Source of the DNA: Pseudomonadota bacterium
Lineage (GTDB): Bacteria; Bdellovibrionota_B; Oligoflexia; Silvanigrellales; Silvanigrellaceae
Direction: 5' to 3'
Length of the DNA: 64,000 nucleotides
Assembly (NCBI GenBank): GCA_009926615.1
Contig: RFOM01000010.1
Span: 1 to 64,000, forward strand
Translations under genes and position numbers: made by a program
Notes under the pieces: model-generated
Database searches by the model: none
Seen by the model: the letters and a program-made list of their open reading frames with translations, nothing else
What the model was told of the DNA's origin: nothing
Shown: positions 7,992-18,800 of the stretch, piece after piece
How positions within the stretch are numbered: the first letter of the stretch is position 1
Layout of the letters: every line of letters begins with the position of its first letter

Positions 7992-9287
7992 ATGAAGACT
8001 GTCGGCTCTTCGGTGACGTGCACAGCACTTTGTTTTTGGGCTTTATTGCCGCTGCAGGGAAGCGCATCGGGGGCACAGCCTCAAACGAACCAAAATGCTT
8101 CTTCCGTTGGTCAAAGCACAACCCGCTTTTTGAAGTTCCGCTCGGAAGCTGAACTTCAGAATTTTCTTGCAGAAGAGCCAAGCAGCCGGCGGGTGCATCC
8201 GGAACTGATGTGGGTCGAGACCGACACCGCCCGCGAAAAGGCTCTGACCGCATCTGCGCTGGCAGCGCGCGGAGTTGAAAAAGCGGAAAGTGATCATTTT
8301 GAATACCGCATTCCAAAGCCGTTGCGCGGTTTGCAGACGGCAACCGACGTTCCTTCGGCCAAGATTTGGGGCATCAGTAAAATTAACGCACCTGCGGCAT
8401 GGACTGTGACACGCGGTCAGGCCGGAGTGGTGGTTGCCGTGGTCGATACCGGCATCGACTTCAACCATCCCGCGCTCAAAACCAATATGTGGATTAACCA
8501 AGCGGAAAAAAACGGCCGCGCGGGTGTTGACGATGACGGCAACGGATATGTGGATGACATTCACGGTGCCGATTTTATCAGCGGCAAAGCGACTCCCATG
8601 GACGACGAAGGTCATGGCAGCCACGTTGCAGGAACCATCGCCGGAAATCTTCCGAGCGAGTCTTTTTACGGAGTCGCGCCTGACGTCCGACTCATGGCGG
8701 TGAAAACCCACAACACCAAAGGCGAGGGCAGCAAGTCTTCGGTGGTGAAGGGCATTTTGTATGCGGCCGACAACGGCGCCCGCGTGCTCAACTGTTCGTG
8801 GGGTGGTGCGCCGGAAGCGGCGGAATACGACCAGTTGTTGTTTGATGCCATTGCCTATGCCAACAAAAAAGGTGCGGTGCTGATTGCTTCGGCCGGCAAT
8901 GAAGCCGCCAACAACGACACCGGCATGCACTTTCCTTCGAATTATGATCTCGAAGGAATCATCTCGGTGGCGTCTTCGACCAACCGTGACACCCGCTCGT
9001 ACTTTTCAAACTTCGGGTCGCGCACGGTTGACCTTGCTGCGCCGGGATCCAACATCTGGAGTGTTACGGCCGGAGGAGAAGGCTACGAGTTTTTGTCGGG
9101 AACAAGCATGGCAAGCCCGCATGTATCGGGTGCTGCCGCGCTGCTGCTTTCGAGCCCTGCAGGTTCACAGCTGACACCGGCGCAAGTCCGCGAAACACTC
9201 ATGGCCAAGGTAACGCAATCTCCTGAGTGGCTGTCGCGGGTGATCTCGGGCGGACGGCTGGATGTTGGCTTCATCGGCGGGAATTGA
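7992..9287 (+). CDS. Exported subtilisin-like serine protease (S8 family)
   Basis: Secreted or periplasmic serine endopeptidase, 431 residues. ATG 7992 has GGGGAG 7 bases upstream and begins a signal peptide of about 26 residues (MKTVGSSV, Leu/Trp-rich core, then SASGAQ). A pro-region of about 90 residues follows. The catalytic triad is complete: Asp152 (VVDTGID), His208 (GHGSHVAG) and Ser372 (GTSMASPH), with the oxyanion Asn in SAGNEAAN. The catalytic domain ends close to the C-terminus with no extra domain. The sequence around the Asp contains an insertion rich in Asp/Gly (DDDGNGYVDD), of the kind seen in calcium-dependent subtilases. Its stop abuts the stop of the convergent OmpA-type gene exactly. 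Confidence 0.95.
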   Translation: MKTVGSSVTCTALCFWALLPLQGSASGAQPQTNQNASSVGQSTTRFLKFRSEAELQNFLAEEPSSRRVHPELMWVETDTAREKALTASALAARGVEKAESDHFEYRIPKPLRGLQTATDVPSAKIWGISKINAPAAWTVTRGQAGVVVAVVDTGIDFNHPALKTNMWINQAEKNGRAGVDDDGNGYVDDIHGADFISGKATPMDDEGHGSHVAGTIAGNLPSESFYGVAPDVRLMAVKTHNTKGEGSKSSVVKGILYAADNGARVLNCSWGGAPEAAEYDQLLFDAIAYANKKGAVLIASAGNEAANNDTGMHFPSNYDLEGIISVASSTNRDTRSYFSNFGSRTVDLAAPGSNIWSVTAGGEGYEFLSGTSMASPHVSGAAALLLSSPAGSQLTPAQVRETLMAKVTQSPEWLSRVISGGRLDVGFIGGN

Positions 9288-10208
9288 TTAGTTCGCCGCC
9301 TGCGGTTTTTTGTCGAGAGTTCTGAGCGCATCGAAGCCGGGGAGCTTGCTCAGGTCCGGCACAACCACAATCTCAACTCGGCGGTTGGCGGCGCGGCCTT
9401 CTTTGGTTTCGTTGGGCACTGCAGGTTTGGCTTCGCCGTAGCTGGCAGCGCTGATGCGCTCATCCGGCATTCCGGCATCAACCATCTTTTTGACCACCGA
9501 AATTGCGCGCGCGGCAGCCAGTTCCCAGTTGCTGGCAAACTTTTCGCTCTTAATGGCAACGTTGTCGGTGTGGCCTTCGACCTGATATTTCTTCTCAGGA
9601 ATCGACTGCAAAAGCGCCGCCACTTCCTGTACGGCTTTTTGGCCGTCGGTCGTGAGCATTGAAGAACCGCTGCGGAACAAAAGGTCCGAATTCAGAGCCA
9701 CCACCATGCGGCCGTCGATGATGCGGACGTTGAGCTTGCCGGAGTCAATGAGCGTTTTGAATTTGCTGAGCAGGTTCTGATACTCGGCAACCCGTTTTTC
9801 GGTTTCGGCCTTGTTCTTTTCGAGCTCGGCAAGCGCCAGACGCAGGCGGTCGTTGTCCGTCTGAACTTGGTTCAGCGATCCTTCAAGAGCCGATTTGTCT
9901 TTGCGGACAGCTGTGACTGCTTCTTCAAGATTCGTGGCCTTTTTTTCCAGAGTGCTGGCCTTTTGTTCGAGCGAAGTGGCCTTTTGCTCAAGATTGCTGG
10001 CCTTCTTGCTCAGGTCCTGTGCCTTCTCGGCTTCGCTCTTCAGGTTGGTGTTCAGTTCGGCAATGGCTTTGCTGCGCTTGCCAAGCTCGTCTTCGGCGGT
10101 CTTGAGACGGGCCTCAAGAGCATCATACTTCGAGCGGCTGACACAACCTGCCGAAAAAGCGACGGCGGCCAAAAGACTGGGCAGAACAACGTAACGGGTC
10201 ATTTGCAT
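9288..10208 (-). CDS. OmpA-family peptidoglycan-associated lipoprotein with long coiled coil
   Basis: A 306-residue outer-membrane lipoprotein expected to bind peptidoglycan. ATG 10208 has GGGAG 7 bases upstream; a second ATG at 10202 is less well spaced. The signal peptide ends FSAGC (Cys22). Residues about 25-140 form a coiled coil with a striking seven-residue repeat of the pattern KATSLEQ / KASTLEK / KATNLEE. Residues about 165-290 are an OmpA-like domain, with DLLFRSGS, VEGHTDN and the closing RAANRRVEI. The GHTDN and NRRVEI segments carry the residues that bind diaminopimelate in this family. It may connect the outer membrane to the cell wall across a wide periplasm. It diverges from the gene at 10281 across 72 bases. 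Confidence 0.92.
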   Translation of the reverse strand: MQMTRYVVLPSLLAAVAFSAGCVSRSKYDALEARLKTAEDELGKRSKAIAELNTNLKSEAEKAQDLSKKASNLEQKATSLEQKASTLEKKATNLEEAVTAVRKDKSALEGSLNQVQTDNDRLRLALAELEKNKAETEKRVAEYQNLLSKFKTLIDSGKLNVRIIDGRMVVALNSDLLFRSGSSMLTTDGQKAVQEVAALLQSIPEKKYQVEGHTDNVAIKSEKFASNWELAAARAISVVKKMVDAGMPDERISAASYGEAKPAVPNETKEGRAANRRVEIVVVPDLSKLPGFDALRTLDKKPQAAN

Positions 10209-10280
10209 TACTGAGCTCCCTTGTTAGAATTATGGGAGAATTTTCTTTAATCCGGACACTGATTGCAAGGAGCCATGAGC

Positions 10281-11372
10281 ATGCGCATGACACTCGGCGT
10301 GTGGTTGGGCGGGGCGTCGCTTTTTGGTTTGGGAGTTTTTGCGGGGAAATATGCGGGTGGAATGCGCGGCGGCGGACTGCAGAGCGAAGCAACCCTTCTG
10401 CAGATCAACGAGGACGCAGGGCTTATAAAGTCGGGTGAAAGGACCATCCGCGTGCGCGACCTTCAGCCTTCTGCGCGTTTTGCTCTGGGCCGACTCTTGG
10501 AACAGTTTGTGGTTCAGGCTCAGCGCTCGGCCGAAGGGCAGGCTGCTCTTGTGGAGATTCAGGAAAAAAAGGGAACCGACGGCGGATGGCGCGGGGTTTT
10601 TTCGCGCGAGATTTCCAAGGAAAGCCTGAAGAAAGTTTATGATGAAAATCAAAATTTTCGTCAGTCAGGTGCGTTTGCCGATGTCTGGCCGGATGTCGAA
10701 AGGTTTGTTCTTGAGCGTGAGCGGAACAAGCTTATCGGAGCTTTTCTGGAGGAGAAATATTCCAAACAGCAGTTGGATTATGTTCAGCATGACGCAATCT
10801 TTCCTGAGTTTCCGTTTGATGCATCAGGTTATCCGCGCATTTGGTTTGGAGATCAATTTAAAGATGAAACACCCGAGGTTTTGGCCTTTTTTCGGTACGG
10901 CGGACGGCTGTCCAATGGTTTTTTCAGGCTCATCGAAGAGATTTCGCGCGAGCAAAGCCGAAAAATTCCTGTTAGATTGATTCCTGAAATTTCGGGAACG
11001 GCCTACGATGATTTTGCTGTTGGTGCTCTTTTTCGGGCTCAAAAAATGGCCGGCGAAAAACCAGAGTTGTTCAGAGAAATTCACAAACTTTTGCTCAGTG
11101 AGCCGCTCAGCCCCGACGCTGCGCGACTTGCTTCTGAAGCCGATTTGATTCCGGTCCTGAGGGAAAAGTTACGTGCCAAGGGAATGCAGAACGAGGGCAA
11201 TCCGAATGTGCCCCAGAACTTGTCTTCAATCACAATTTGGATGCGCGACTTCAGAAACAACAGGCAACCGCAGGTGTTCGTTGCAAACCGCTTTGTTTCG
11301 GAAACCAGCCCGCGCGGCTTTCCGGATGCGTTGCGCGCGTCGTTGGGCCTGAAATCAGTCGTCGGTCGATAG
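10281..11372 (+). CDS. Membrane-anchored or exported protein, possible thioredoxin-fold without CxxC
   Basis: A 363-residue protein with an N-terminal hydrophobic segment (VWLGGASLFGLGVFAG) that acts as signal or anchor. AAGGAG at 10267-10272 fits ATG 10281 (8 bases) better than ATG 10275 (2 bases) or TTG 10263. The middle, about residues 110-160, is a charged helical region resembling the N-terminal arm of periplasmic chaperone/peptidyl-prolyl isomerase proteins. The region around 10860-11300 has the order of elements of DsbA-like thioredoxin folds (a strand IPVRLIPEI, a long helical insertion, then a C-terminal segment), but there is no CxxC active site. This is a weak structural guess. It overlaps the convergent gene by 18 bases. 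Confidence 0.65.
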   Translation: MRMTLGVWLGGASLFGLGVFAGKYAGGMRGGGLQSEATLLQINEDAGLIKSGERTIRVRDLQPSARFALGRLLEQFVVQAQRSAEGQAALVEIQEKKGTDGGWRGVFSREISKESLKKVYDENQNFRQSGAFADVWPDVERFVLERERNKLIGAFLEEKYSKQQLDYVQHDAIFPEFPFDASGYPRIWFGDQFKDETPEVLAFFRYGGRLSNGFFRLIEEISREQSRKIPVRLIPEISGTAYDDFAVGALFRAQKMAGEKPELFREIHKLLLSEPLSPDAARLASEADLIPVLREKLRAKGMQNEGNPNVPQNLSSITIWMRDFRNNRQPQVFVANRFVSETSPRGFPDALRASLGLKSVVGR

Positions 11373-12812
11373 AATTGATTTAAAGCCTTTTCCTTCGCGC
11401 CAAGTCACCGATTTGCCCCAAGGCGACACGGCGAGGCCCTGAACGCTCGAACAGGCCAAGGGGCCAATCTCGGGTTCAAGAATACCTTTAAATGCTGTTG
11501 ATATCGGCCAAATGCTCGCCACACAGCTTTTGCCTTCGGTTTGTCGCGTGACTGTGAAATGGGCATGTCCGTAAACGCTGCCCTTGAAGCCCTTCATGTT
11601 TGACGGGCGCTCGTGTGAAGCGTCAACGGTGTAGATTCCGTCGGCCGTGTGTCTGTACAGAACATCACCGAGCATTAAAAAATGTTCCTTGCCGGCGCGC
11701 TGATCGACGCGTTGATTGGATTTGAGCACGCGAAGTTTTGTGGCACCGGTTTTGTATTGAAGGACATCGGCTGTGTCGCCCGACTTTAGAACCGCCAGAT
11801 GAATCTCTGATTCGCCCTCGCCTATTTTCTCGGATCCCGTCAGCAGGCTTCCGTTCAAGGGCAGAGGCTGTCCGGCGAGTCCGGAGAGCGTGCCGATAAA
11901 ATTCCCCCATGTCCAAAATTCTTCGTGGTGGACAAAACCGCTCAGACCCATAAAGGGAGTAGCAGATAATTTTGCAGATGAATTCTGGATTTTCGCCGAT
12001 GAAGAGAAAATCTGCGATTGCCTGTGCTGCCATTCACCGGCAAAACGGCTGCCACCAACGCCTGTCACGCTTTCAAAGAGTCCTTCCGACGATTTAAAAA
12101 GTGCTTTGTCGAGAATGAAATCAACGAAGAGAAATGATCCGCCGTTATCATAGACCAGCAGTCGACCCTCGGAATTGAATACGACCGTATGCTTTTCGGT
12201 AAGCCTTTGACGTTCGGGAAACTGAAAGCGAAACCAGATCCGCTTTTCGATAGCATCCCACAGAATAATTTCACGTTGGTAATTGAGAACCCACATGCTT
12301 GTGGGAAGCGTCAGTGTACCCTGTGAATTTTGCATGACTTCGACCGCAGAAGAACGGCATTCTATGCTGCGCGAAGGTAGCGGTTCATTGCCGTGGATGT
12401 TGATTTTGTAAGAACCTCCACGGCCGTTGAAGACAAATTCTTTTAGGTTCTGCTTTGCAGAAGTTGCCTTTTCTGCGCTGAGCGCAAAACATGCAGATCC
12501 GCGGATGCACTCATCCAGTTCGGCACTTCCCTCTTTAAAACGCACGCGCAATGAACGGCTGACCTTTTCGTCGCCGGCCGAACGCTGGGGAACAATTCCG
12601 AAGCCTGTCACAGGGCATAATTCAGTCAGCTCGCTGCCGGTTCTTTTCTCAAGATGAACAACAGACGCTGCACTTGGCAGAGGCAGTCCGCTGCGCAGAA
12701 GGTCCTGTGCATCAAGTGTAAGATCAAGTCGCCGCGCAAACGCATTGCTCTCGATGCAGACTCCCATGAGTCCGGTCAGCAGAACAATTTTTATGGCGCG
12801 TGCGTTTTTCAT
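11355..12812 (-). CDS. Exported protein of unknown function, downstream of giant lipoprotein
   Basis: A 485-residue exported protein. The start at 12812 has AGGGG 6 bases upstream, located in the 11-base gap after the giant gene's stop; it gives a signal peptide MKNARAIKIVLLTGLM ending near NAFA-RR. The longer ORF start lies inside the giant gene. The body is rich in beta-strand patterns, Trp and aromatic-Gly turns (YDNGGSFLFVD, DGIYTVD, SPWGKSVTW), which looks like a beta-propeller, but I cannot assign one. Four Cys residues in the N-terminal third may form disulfides. Being last in the minus-strand unit with an 11-base gap, it probably serves the same process as the giant lipoprotein. Confidence 0.75.
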   Translation of the reverse strand: MKNARAIKIVLLTGLMGVCIESNAFARRLDLTLDAQDLLRSGLPLPSAASVVHLEKRTGSELTELCPVTGFGIVPQRSAGDEKVSRSLRVRFKEGSAELDECIRGSACFALSAEKATSAKQNLKEFVFNGRGGSYKINIHGNEPLPSRSIECRSSAVEVMQNSQGTLTLPTSMWVLNYQREIILWDAIEKRIWFRFQFPERQRLTEKHTVVFNSEGRLLVYDNGGSFLFVDFILDKALFKSSEGLFESVTGVGGSRFAGEWQHRQSQIFSSSAKIQNSSAKLSATPFMGLSGFVHHEEFWTWGNFIGTLSGLAGQPLPLNGSLLTGSEKIGEGESEIHLAVLKSGDTADVLQYKTGATKLRVLKSNQRVDQRAGKEHFLMLGDVLYRHTADGIYTVDASHERPSNMKGFKGSVYGHAHFTVTRQTEGKSCVASIWPISTAFKGILEPEIGPLACSSVQGLAVSPWGKSVTWREGKGFKSILSTDD

Positions 12813-12823
12813 GATCTGCCCCT

Positions 12824-15800
12824 TCAGAGGTCCCTTGTATTCGTTGAGTTTGTGCATCGCGGAGACTCACCGGTGCGGATGTAGTAAATTTTAGGAGTGG
12901 CGCTTGTGTCAGTGATCTTTAGCACGGTTTCGTTGTAAGGTCGGGTTATATACAACTTGACGGTGCAGGTTCCATTTAGGGCTAAGTCGACCCCAGAACA
13001 TGAATCTGTATTGATACTATCGACGAAATCATTGGTTGAGTCGAGCAGGGCCGCAGCGGGGTTTGCGAGTTTTGCAAGATTTGCATTTGCTTGGGTTTGT
13101 ATTGTTTGCGATCGTATCGGGTAACTTGTGCCACCCGGAACACAAGCTGTGGCGGTTATACCGTCGAACACAAGGGAATTCGAATTTGCAACGATGGTGT
13201 CGGCGTGCGTCGACGAACAACCGGCAGCCTGACTTGAATGATAGTTGGTCGAGGCTGCACATGTGCTCGTGGCAGAGGCGAAGGTGGTCGTGAAGTTGTA
13301 AGCAATTGGAATGCGGACCTGCGGTGGCGAGTCGAACACGACCTTATTCACATCCGGACTCGCTGCTTCAATCCAAAACGGAGGGGTCGTTTTGGCGTCT
13401 ACACCTGAGATGACAACCGAACATCGGTGTCCGGCAAAGCGGGTTGCACCGCTTGCCTCTTTGGTTGGGAGGTTGAAACAATGGTTACTGACCGTATAAT
13501 TTCCAATGGCATCGTTAGTCGAACTGTAGCTTGAACAGCGTGTGGCTCCCGTGGTTGTGCTGGTACATGCAGTCACGCCGACATCTGCAATCGTATAACC
13601 CGTTTCGTTGGTCACAACACACAGTGCTTCCGGAGCACCGGTGCTGTCGATGCCCCACGGGTAGCACTTGAATTGCGGAGTCAGTTTTGTTGGTGCTTTG
13701 AAAATGAGTCTGTTTCCTTTGTTTATACCGCCGGCCGTGCACTGAATTGTTCCGGCAATATGTTTGCCGGCTGTGCCTGCAGTGACGTTGAAAGTGGTTG
13801 TGGTCTTTCCTGTTGCCGAAGCTGTGGCAGCTGTAGCGTCTGTCGCATTGGTGACAGTGATGCCATTCATTGTTGTACCGCAGTCGCCGTAGGTGTTGCC
13901 GGTAAAGAGCGGATTGGCGCCCACATCGTATTTCCACACATAAAAGGGTCCGCAGGCTGCGGTATTTGCGGCCGTGCAGGTCGGCAGAGTTTCTTCGCAC
14001 AGGTCAGAAGTGCAGGTGTAACTTGCCGGAGCGGTTGTGGAGGTGGTGATCAGCGCACGCTCAAATGTTCCGGCGACTGCTTGGACCGTTTCTGTGCGGC
14101 TCAAGCCGCAGGCGGAGAGTGTGACGGTATGTGTTGCGGCTTTGTAGATACTGCCGCTGATGGAATAGGATCCGGTGCCCGCGGTTGTCGTTGGTGTTGT
14201 CAGTGAGTTTGCATACGTTCCCGAGCTAAAGACTCCTGCCTGAAAACCCGTCAACACGGCAGAACCCGCACAGTTCCCCCCAGACGGGTCGAGTGCCGAG
14301 TTGTTGTTGTACATATCTTTGACCTGCATGGTGACGCCGGAAATGTTGCTGGCACCAATCGTGATTGTGTTGTTCCAGCCTGTCAGAGAAAGCGTCGCAC
14401 CGTTGCCTGCTGTGATGGGTGAAACGCTGATCACCGAAGTCTTGGATTTCAAATCGAGAGTGATTTGCGGGCGAGTGCTCGGGGTGCTTGCGTGCACTTT
14501 TTTGAAGGTGAAGCTTAAAGGTGAGCTGCACTGTGAGGTTGTAGTATCGAAAGCACAGGTCAGTTGTGATGAAGCAAGGTTGTAACTTGTGCCGTTGGCT
14601 GCAGTGTCTTCAACTCCTGTGACTGTTGCAGCCATCGTCAGGGTGTTGGAGCCGGAGACGAGCGGCACAATAACATCTATGTTTTCGCGTTTAGAGAAAG
14701 CATTGATCTGGGTGATGATGACGTTGTCGGGCGCAGCTTTGATGTTGGTTGCCGAGGTTGTGTAGGTGGTTGGGTTGGTTCCGCTTGAAGTCACAGCCTG
14801 ACCGACAGCAAGCGTGATTTTCGCAACACCGCCGTAAATATTGTTTTGATTGAGCATAGTTTTTCCGGAACAACTCAGGCGGGCGTTCAGTTCGCCTGTG
14901 GCATTCAACACTGCCGATGTCAGGCCGGCAGTTGTGGCATTTCCGTCGACATCAACGGCCGTTCCAAATGCAGCGCCAGTGTAGTTTGACCGTTGCCATT
15001 GGCAAACATCATTCGCGCTCGCGGTGGAATTGCCGAAGTCGTCATAGCCCCACGCATACAGCGTCGGGCAGGTCAGGCCCGTGTTGCTGTTGGTGCCGGA
15101 GCTGAGCGTGCACTTGACGTCCTGATTGACCAGAGAGTTGGTGTAAGTTGGTTTTGTGCCGTCCGATGTAATCGAAATTTTGTTCGTTGCCGCCGTGTCG
15201 ACCGTAATGTTCTGCGCCGCCGTTACAGTTGTGCTCGGGTTGCATGAGTAGGTGAGCGTCTGCGAAGTGGCCGAGCGCAAAATGATAGTTGAGATTGGAT
15301 AACCGTTGTTGGCATCCCAAGCTCCTACCGTGCCGTACGCCGGAGCCACCGACGACGGCGAGGAAATTGCGCCGCTGCCGGTGAGGGTCGTACAGCCCGA
15401 CTGGGTCGGATTGCCGAAGGCGTCTTTGGGCAGAAAGCTGGCCGTGTACGTTGAACCTGCTGTCCACGGGCTTGCAGTTCCGAGTGTCAGAGTTGCGTTG
15501 GTTACAGCACCTGCACTCACGGTAAAGTTCGTGTTTACAAGTTTTCCACGCAAGTTGAGTGTGATTGTCGGAGTTTCTACTTTGGTGAGCGAAATGACCG
15601 GAGCCGTGGCCGGCGTGCACACGCCGGTTGTCGCAGCGGAGTCGCACTGGAAGGATTTTTCACTTCCGTCGGTTGTAAAGTTGTTTGTCAGAATCGCATG
15701 CGGGCTGCCTGAGCCGGCTTGAGTTGCGTTGTGCGTGACGACAATTTTTTCGTTCGTACGTGCCACCGCTGCCACCACGGTTGAGCCGAGTTTGCGCTGC

Positions 15801-18800
15801 CGGATGGTGACGTTGTTGAGAGTCACGTTGTCGTTGCCGGCCGTCGGGCTGGTTGCGCTGTATGCGGCTGTAACGCTGTGGGTGCCGCCATAAAGCGTGA
15901 GTTGCGGCGCAAGGTCGCTGCCGGCAGCGCCGCCCTTTTCGCAGCGCAGAGTTCCGTCGATCCAATCCGATGCTGTCGGGCTGGTGCTCGCAGTGCTTGC
16001 TGTGAGTCCGGCCAGAGTTGCTGAATCGCTCGAGTTGGTATCCTTGACGAAATTCCAGCTGGTGCAATTAGCTGAACTGTCTGTGACACGGTTGCCTCTG
16101 ACGTCGAAGAAGTACGCATTGATTGTCGGACAACTGACGTTGGCGGAGGTTGAAGTTGCGGTGGTGTGCGGGCAATGGATGGGCCCTGTATCTTCAGCTG
16201 CTGTGAATGGATCTGTGGGTGTCGAAGCAAAAAGTTTAACCTTTGTGACAGCGCCTTTGCTAACGACGATGGTTTGAGTTGCAAGGTTTGCGCCGCACAC
16301 CGTAGGCGTGAGCCGGTATGATCCGTCTTTCACAAATTTCAACGCCGAGGCTGTCGCCGTTGGCAATTCGAAGCGGCCGGTGATGGCGGCACTGGCGGCA
16401 AGAGCAGTGCCTGTTCCCACAAAAGTTGGATCGGTACCGTCCGGCGCGCGGGAGTTTCCGGTGGAGCCGATGGTCGCAGTGTTATAAGTTGTTCCGCCGT
16501 TGCTGGAATATTCGTATGCAAAAGTCATCGTCGAGCAATTGGTCATGGTCGGATTCAAATATTGGTCACGCAACTCTATCGCACCGGAGGTGACAGGAAT
16601 GTCGACAGTCGCGGTGGTGGGGAACGTTGTATTTATGCGGTTTGCGGCAACCATTGCACCGGAATTTACGGTCAGGCCGGTAATTGAAGCTGTCACTGCC
16701 CGAATCGAGACAGTCACACTGCGGCCGGTTTCATCGGCTTTATTGAGGGTGAGTTTGTGGACGTTGTGGCTGATTTCGCTTGAAGTCGTGCACGTCCCGT
16801 CGTTTGACATGTTGCATGTTGCAGCTCCGCGTGTACTTCCGACACCGAGAATCACGGGATTTACACCGGAGGGCCCGTTGGAGGCATTGGTCGTGATCTG
16901 CACATCCTCGCTCGCAAGACCCTGTGCCAGATCAACGAGAGTCGGGGTTGTGTTGAAGTCGTAGGTTTTGAATTTAACCGTTTTGATGATCAGGTTCTCG
17001 GGCTGAGCGTGAACTGTCGTACCCTTATTCGTTGTCACTGCAGTGTTGGATGCATCAAGTGTTTTGGCGTCCCAGTCGAGTTCAAGCGCAGCAATACCTC
17101 CGCGCAATTTCACCGAGTTTGTTGTCGTTGTGAACCCTGCAGTTGTGTTGTTGCAGGTGAGTGTCAGGCTGAACGCACCCGTTGAGGTAAACGTCTGGCT
17201 GCTTGACGCTGCGGTGCTGATGTTCGGTGTCGTGAGTCCTGCGGGTGAACCGGTGGGAATGTTTGCTGCGCTCCATGTGGTGCAGGTTCCACCGTTGGCG
17301 CTGGTGATGAGGTTTTGCTGCGCATCATAAAAGATCGTATAAATCGTGTCGCAATTTGCACCCGCTCCGGAATTGTTTAAATCACACACTTTGTCGGCCA
17401 TGGGTGTGCGTGTTGCTCCGATGGTCGCACTCAGGAACACCTCTTTTGGCACCCCCGGATTGACCGTCAGTGTGATCGAATTGCCGGTTGCCGTGTTTGG
17501 AATTCCGCACAAATCGAATTTCAGCGTGCTGTTTGCCGAGTTGCCGTTGGCCTGAATATCAACGAGCTTGAACAAATTGTACCTATATTGGCCGGCGGTG
17601 GAGGCGATCTTGTCGGGCACACGCGATGTGGCGACCAGAACGGCGTCGCGGTTTGTTGTATTGTCCGTTCTCTTGCTCGTGTTCACACTGATGCCGGTGG
17701 TCACCACACTTGCGGCTGTCGGCGCAGCACAGGTGATATAGCTGGTGTCGAGATCCGTGAAGTTTCCATACAGGTCTTTGATGTTCGCATAAATGTCGAA
17801 CTGTTGATCGGTGGTAACGCTGTTCACAACAGTCTCGGTTCCGCTAATTTTTGCCGTGAGTGTGACGTTATCTGCGTTGGCTGGTTGAACTGTAATTCCC
17901 GTCATGGTTGCGGTTTTTCCGCGGACGCTGACGGTCGCCTGATAAGGCGTTCCGCCGACGTTGGAGGTTTTGAAATTGAAGTTGTAACTCTGATTGTTGC
18001 AAATTCCTCCGCCGGCAGTGAAATCGCAGTTGGCGGCATTGGTTGGCAGCGGGCTCGATGCGCCGTTGTTGGGAGCAGTGGTTGTGAATGTGACGGGCAG
18101 ATTTGTGCCTGCATTGGGCACGAGGGTGTCGTTGCCTTTAACCGGACCCATGAGCTTGATGGAAGTTGTCGACGCGAACTGAAGATTGGCGTCACCGGCC
18201 GTCACAGTGGTGCCGTTGTTGGTTGAAGTTTCTGTGCCGTTGCTGGTGTTGCGCCCCTTGGCGACCCAAGCGAGGTCGACTTTGGCTATACCGCCGTAAA
18301 GCGCAGTTTCATTGAAGATAGATGAGTTGCTGGCTGCGGTGCATCTCAGTTTGCCGTCGAGGAAGTCGGAGTGAGTCACGGTTGAGCTGGTTGTGCCCGA
18401 TGTGCTGCTCAGTGTTGGAGCCGTGAGCAGAGCGCCATAGTTCGTCGCCGCAGTTGTATTGTTGGTATAGGTCCAGTTGCACGTCTGGCCGGCAACGGTG
18501 TTGTTGTCCTGATCAAAGAAGAAAGCAGAGATGGTTGGACAGTTCGCACCGGAGCCGCTGGTCTGCAGCCCGCAGCGATCTTCGGCAAGGTTGAGATCCG
18601 TTGTGATTGCAGTCGTTGCGGCGTTGACCGTGGTCGTGATGGCTGCACTGTTCCTCAGTTTTACCTGATTGAGCGCTCCCGGATTGAATGTCAGGGTTGC
18701 CGAGTTTGCCGTCGGCGCACCGCAGGCGTCCACACTCACAGTCTTTGTTCCGGCGAGAGTCACTGCCGTGTTCGTAACGTTGAACGTATAAACACCGCCG

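Noticed and set aside
8043..8930. 295-codon minus-strand open frame over the subtilase gene
   Set aside because: Antisense to a complete subtilase; shadow of its codon bias.
9276..9311. GGCGG...CCGCC stem with TTTTTT nearby as terminator of the subtilase gene
   Set aside because: Five-bp stem with a long loop and four bases between stem and T-run; not strong enough.
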